This document shows positions 7,454 through 9,908 of a DNA stretch of 9,908 bases, one piece after another. Every line of letters starts with the position of its first letter. Within the stretch, counting starts at the first letter, position 1. The stretch covers positions 1 through 9,908 of the forward strand of contig JAQZAY010000121.1 of NCBI GenBank assembly GCA_029239415.1. The letters run 5' to 3'. This DNA is from Pseudomonas sp. (GTDB lineage: Bacteria > Pseudomonadota > Gammaproteobacteria > Pseudomonadales > Pseudomonadaceae). Made by a program: the position numbers and the translations under genes. A model generated the notes under the pieces. The model was not told the DNA's origin. It saw nothing but the letters and a program-made list of their open reading frames with translations, and did no database searches.

Positions 7454-7720
7454 ATGAGCATAACCCGAGGCGTCGCACTCAGTGCAGCGGATCAACGATT
7501 TCTACTGGCGCTCGTCCGTTGGCGCACCTTGCTGGAGGACCGGACGCTACGCATGGAATGTCCGGACGCCTACCACGACAACCTGCTTCGCGAGGCCGAT
7601 GAGCTCGAGCGCCGTGGCGTGATCGGCTGGGAGGAGTGGCGAGACCTGCGCCTGGAAGCGGATGCAGCGTACCTGCAGGCCGTAGCCGGTGCGGACTTCC
7701 ATGGCCACCGTGGTCGCTAG
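7454..7720 (+). CDS. Unrecognised 88-aa protein
   Basis: I do not recognise a family. It is likely a real gene: a strong GGAGG (7439-7443) lies 10 bases before the ATG, codon use and G+C match neighbouring genes, and no other convincing gene occupies the interval. The product is soluble, with no signal peptide or membrane segment, rich in Leu, Arg, Glu and Asp, and probably mostly helical (FLLALVRWRTLLEDR, then LLREADELERRGVIGWEEWRDLRLEADAA would be two or three amphipathic helices, the first and last with Trp). The tail HGHRGR is basic. It is divergent from the sensor kinase across 174 bp and lies 68 bp before the PstS-OmpA gene on the same strand, but the latter has its own regulatory element. 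A role as a small stress-induced protein would fit the promoter candidate, but this is speculation. Confidence 0.65.
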   Translation: MSITRGVALSAADQRFLLALVRWRTLLEDRTLRMECPDAYHDNLLREADELERRGVIGWEEWRDLRLEADAAYLQAVAGADFHGHRGR

Positions 7721-7731
7721 CGGACATATTT

Positions 7732-7749
7732 CCGTCACCTGCCTGTCGT
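7732..7749 (+). promoter_or_regulatory. Pho-box-like PhoB site upstream of the PstS-OmpA gene
   Basis: CCGTCAC (7732-7738), spacer CTGC, CTGTCGT (7743-7749): two direct 7-mers 11 bp apart, each matching the PhoB half-site CTGTCAT/C in 6 of 7 positions, in the standard 7-4-7 arrangement. It lies 39 bases before the chosen start of a phosphate-binding-type protein, which raises its credibility. No good -10 box is visible about 10 bp downstream. Confidence 0.5.
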
Positions 7750-7788
7750 AATCTTTGAAACCTCTCCGTGCCAAAGGCCCTGACAGGC

Positions 7789-9099
7789 ATGCCCCGCATC
7801 CTTCCCTGGCTTCTGGGCCTGCTTCCATTACTGGCCCATGCCGAACCCGCCTACCTGAGCATCCAGGGCTCCAACACCATCGGCGCCGCGCTGGCCCCTG
7901 CGCTGGCACGCGGACTGCTGCATGCCCAGGGTGCCAGTGACATCGAAACCTTGTCGGGTTCGGCCCTCAACGAGCTGCAGGTTCGAGCCCGCGACCTGAC
8001 GGGCCGCCCGGTGCGCATCGACATCGCCGCGCATGGCTCGAGCACTGGCTTCCTTGCCTTGCTCAGCGCGGATGCAGACCTGGCGGCCTCCTCGCGCCCA
8101 ATCAGCGACCGTGAAGCGGCTCGGTTGCATGCCCTGGGCAATCTGCGCGAGGCGGCATCCGAGCAGGTCATCGGTCTCGATGGGGTGGCGGTGATCGTGC
8201 ATCCTGACAATCCGCTGCCACAACTGAGCATCGCGCAGCTGGGACAGATCTTTTCGGGCGAGGTCTCGCGCTGGGAGCAACTGGGGATCACAGGCGGGGC
8301 GATACACCTCTACGCCCGGGATGACTGCTCAGGCACCTACGAGACTTTCAAGGCGCTGGTACTCGACCCCCAGCATGCCGTGCTCGCCGCCCAGACTCAG
8401 CGCTTCGAATCCGCTGAAGCGCTCGCCGAGCGGGTCGAGGGCGACCGCCAGGCCATCGGTTTCAGCAGCCTGGCCACGGTCCATGGCGCCAGGATACTGG
8501 CCATTGCCGAGGGCCAGGCACCCGCGATGCTGCCCACCCCGGCCTTGGTCGCCAGCGAGGACTACCCCCTGTCCAGGCGCCTCTACCTCTACTTGCCAGG
8601 CGCAGGTGCCCGCCCGCAAGCCCGTGCGTTCGCCGAGTTCGCGCAAAGCCCGGCCGGTCAGGCCATCGTGGCCGAACAAGGGTTCATATCCCAGCACGTT
8701 CGGGCTTTGCCGACGGCCATGCAGGCCGACATGCCGCCGCGCTACCGCGCCCTGGCAATCGAGGCCCGGCGCCTGAGCGTGAATTTCCGTTTCCAGGAAG
8801 GTAGCGCGAGCCTCGACAACAAGGCACTGCGCGATGTGCGGCGGGTCGCCGACTACCTTCGCCGACACGGCAAGCTGGACGACCAGGTCGTTCTGGTCGG
8901 CTTCGGCGATCCCAAGGAAACCCCAGGCCGGGCGGCTTTGCTCTCGCGCCTGCGGGCCATGGCGGTACGCCGCGAGCTGGCCCGCACAGGTGTCGCAGTG
9001 CGCGACGTCACCGGATTTGGCGACGATCTGCCAGTGGCTGGCAACGAACATGAGCAGGGCCGCCAGCGTAACCGCCGCGTCGAGGTGTGGGTCTACTGA
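7789..9099 (+). CDS. PstS-like phosphate-binding domain fused to OmpA-like peptidoglycan-binding domain
   Basis: Probable secreted or periplasmic binding protein tethered to the cell wall; 436 residues. The signal peptide (MPRILPWLLGLLPLLAHA) is cleaved before EPAYL. Residues about 19-290 are a PstS-type binding domain: GSNTIG near the start, GSSTGF, DLAASSRPIS, then Arg177 followed by Ser181-Gly182-Thr183, reproducing the R-x3-SGT spacing of phosphate ligands in E. coli PstS. Residues about 329-436 are an OmpA C-terminal domain: Asp374 and Arg389 lie 15 apart, as do the diaminopimelate-binding pair in characterised OmpA domains, and it ends NRRVEVWVY. The usual Asn before LSxxRA is Ala here. 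The ATG at 7789 is chosen over GTG 7768 because AGG precedes it and the GTG has no such site; both give a plausible signal peptide. No pstCAB genes adjoin it. A Pho box lies upstream. Phosphate is the likely ligand, but another oxyanion is possible. Confidence 0.9.
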   Translation: MPRILPWLLGLLPLLAHAEPAYLSIQGSNTIGAALAPALARGLLHAQGASDIETLSGSALNELQVRARDLTGRPVRIDIAAHGSSTGFLALLSADADLAASSRPISDREAARLHALGNLREAASEQVIGLDGVAVIVHPDNPLPQLSIAQLGQIFSGEVSRWEQLGITGGAIHLYARDDCSGTYETFKALVLDPQHAVLAAQTQRFESAEALAERVEGDRQAIGFSSLATVHGARILAIAEGQAPAMLPTPALVASEDYPLSRRLYLYLPGAGARPQARAFAEFAQSPAGQAIVAEQGFISQHVRALPTAMQADMPPRYRALAIEARRLSVNFRFQEGSASLDNKALRDVRRVADYLRRHGKLDDQVVLVGFGDPKETPGRAALLSRLRAMAVRRELARTGVAVRDVTGFGDDLPVAGNEHEQGRQRNRRVEVWVY

Positions 9100-9155
9100 A
9101 GCCTTTCGCCCGAGAAAGCTGCGCAAAGAAATGTTACAGCACATCGTTCGGCAAC

Positions 9156-9257
9156 CCCGGCATGTCGCGCTAGGCTCAGGCCTGAGTGATGCCGGGCCCC
9201 TCTGACGGCTGCCAAGCCGCCATGTCGGAATCACTGTTGCCTGGCAACGTCGACATC
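9156..9257 (+). promoter_or_regulatory. Potentially structured 5' leader of the terC gene
   Basis: Three neighbouring foldable elements fill the space up to the ribosome-binding site. First, CCCGGCAT (9156-9163) pairs with ATGCCGGG (9189-9196) and encloses the palindrome CTCAGGCCTGAG (9175-9186). Second, CGGCT (9206-9210) pairs with AGCCG (9215-9219) over a GCCA loop. Third, ATGTCG (9222-9227) pairs with CGACAT (9251-9256) around an inner GTTGC/GCAAC hairpin (9236-9248). The last ends one base before AAGGAGGGG (9258-9266). I do not see the GGGGAGUAG-type core of the yybP-ykoY manganese riboswitch that controls E. coli alx. The remaining upstream part (9100-9155) shows no clear promoter. Confidence 0.4.
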
Positions 9258-9270
9258 AAGGAGGGGCGCA

Positions 9271-9908
9271 ATGGCAGCTCTGCAGACATTTCTCTTCACA
9301 CCCGTACTCGGCACCCATACCTGGCTGTGGCTGGTGTTCATCGGTATCGTCATCGCCCTGCTGGTCCTGGACCTGGGCGTGCTGCACCGCACTGACCGCG
9401 AGATCGGCATGCGCGAAAGCCTGCTGCTGTACTCGGGCTATTTCAGCGTGGGCGTCCTGTTTGGCATGTGGGTGTGGTTCGAGCTCGGGTCGCAATCGGC
9501 GCTGGAGTTCTATACCGGCTTCCTGGTCGAGCAGTCGCTGTCGATGGACAACGTGTTCGTCATGGCGATGATCTTCAGCTACTTCGCCATTCCCCGCCGC
9601 TACCAGCACCGCGTGCTGTTCTGGGGGATCCTCGGGGTGGTTGTGCTGCGGGCGGTCATGATCGGCGTCGGCGCGGCACTGGTGCAGAACTTCTCCTGGG
9701 TGCTCTACCTGTTCGGCGCCTTCTTGCTGATCACCGGCATCAGGATGTTCTTTTCACGCCAGGACAGCCATCCCGACCTTGCCAGCAATCCGGTGCTGCG
9801 CTTCGTGCGCACCCGCATGCGCGTCACCGAGCAGATCCACGGCGCGCACTTCTTCGTACGCCTCACCCCGCCTGGCAAGACTCGGGCCTTGCGCCATGCC
9901 ACTCCGCT
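9271..9908 (+). CDS. TerC/Alx-family integral membrane protein, N-terminal part (3' truncated by window)
   Basis: Inner-membrane protein of the TerC family, whose studied members (E. coli Alx, bacterial MeeF/MeeY proteins) act in manganese export or metal loading of exported proteins. The first 212 codons are here and the frame is still open at the window end; family members run to about 320-350 residues. AAGGAGGGG (9258-9266) is an excellent ribosome-binding site before ATG 9271. Hydrophobic segments lie near 16-37, 48-69, 80-106, 114-134 and 138-157. The family motif EQSLSMDNVFV carries Glu87 and Asp93, matching the acidic metal-site residues of Alx by eye. LYLFGAFLLITGIRM and HFFVR also closely match Alx. 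Tellurite resistance, the source of the name, should not be assumed. It stands 171 bp after the PstS-OmpA gene behind its own leader, so it is probably a separate unit. Confidence 0.95.
   Translation, partial: MAALQTFLFTPVLGTHTWLWLVFIGIVIALLVLDLGVLHRTDREIGMRESLLLYSGYFSVGVLFGMWVWFELGSQSALEFYTGFLVEQSLSMDNVFVMAMIFSYFAIPRRYQHRVLFWGILGVVVLRAVMIGVGAALVQNFSWVLYLFGAFLLITGIRMFFSRQDSHPDLASNPVLRFVRTRMRVTEQIHGAHFFVRLTPPGKTRALRHATP

Noticed and set aside
9103..9118. CTTTC/GAAAG hairpin after the PstS-OmpA stop codon
   Set aside because: The stem is only 5 bp and A/T-rich, and no T-run follows; too weak to call a terminator.
8329..9234. 301-codon open frame on the - strand opposite the PstS-OmpA gene
   Set aside because: It is a shadow frame; the + strand frame carries two recognisable domains and a signal peptide.
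9100..9270. yybP-ykoY manganese riboswitch before terC
   Set aside because: Considered because E. coli alx has one. The conserved GGGGAGUAG-like core is not present by eye; a covariance-model search would settle it.
1..9908. Mobile element, CRISPR array, tRNA/rRNA, toxin-antitoxin or defence genes
   Set aside because: No tandem repeats, transposase or integrase motifs, terminal inverted repeats or RNA-gene signatures were seen on either strand, and composition is uniform.

Overview
The window looks like core chromosome of a fluorescent Pseudomonas, probably the P. putida group. This rests on high G+C with matching codon use throughout, a membrane PQQ glucose dehydrogenase next to an OprB porin, and strong protein resemblance to Pseudomonas families. 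I see no integrase, transposase, tRNA, rRNA, CRISPR array or sharp composition change, so nothing marks it as a mobile island.

Layout. (1) 2-679 (+): C-terminal third of a TonB-dependent outer-membrane receptor of the catecholate/Fiu-like type, followed by a 10-bp hairpin. (2) 680-854: gcd control region with a TTGT-N7-ACAA element resembling a HexR site and a perfect 12-bp palindrome in a possible promoter spacer. (3) 855-3272 (+): gcd, intact. (4) 3273-3376: two consecutive GC-rich hairpins. (5) 3377-4663 (+): oprB, convergent with (6) 4709-7279 (-): a large soluble hybrid sensor kinase (PAS-GAF-PAS-HisKA-HATPase-REC). (7) 7280-7453: divergent intergenic region with two mirror-image ECF-type (AlgU-like) promoter candidates. 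(8) 7454-7720 (+): an unrecognised 88-aa protein. (9) 7721-7788: a Pho-box-like direct repeat. (10) 7789-9099 (+): a PstS-like substrate-binding domain fused to an OmpA-like peptidoglycan-binding domain. (11) 9100-9270: a leader rich in potential hairpins. (12) 9271-end (+): 5' part of a TerC/Alx-family membrane protein.

How the genes fit together. OprB lets sugar into the periplasm, where Gcd oxidises glucose and passes electrons to ubiquinone. The gluconate formed feeds the peripheral Entner-Doudoroff route and, once secreted, acidifies the surroundings and frees mineral phosphate and iron. A siderophore-type receptor and a probable PhoB-controlled phosphate-binding protein nearby fit a nutrient-acquisition theme, but that link is inference from proximity.

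I did not find a clearly new multi-gene system. The parts most worth a second look are non-coding: the divergent ECF-like promoters, the terC leader, the Pho box before the PstS-OmpA fusion, and the HexR-like site before gcd.
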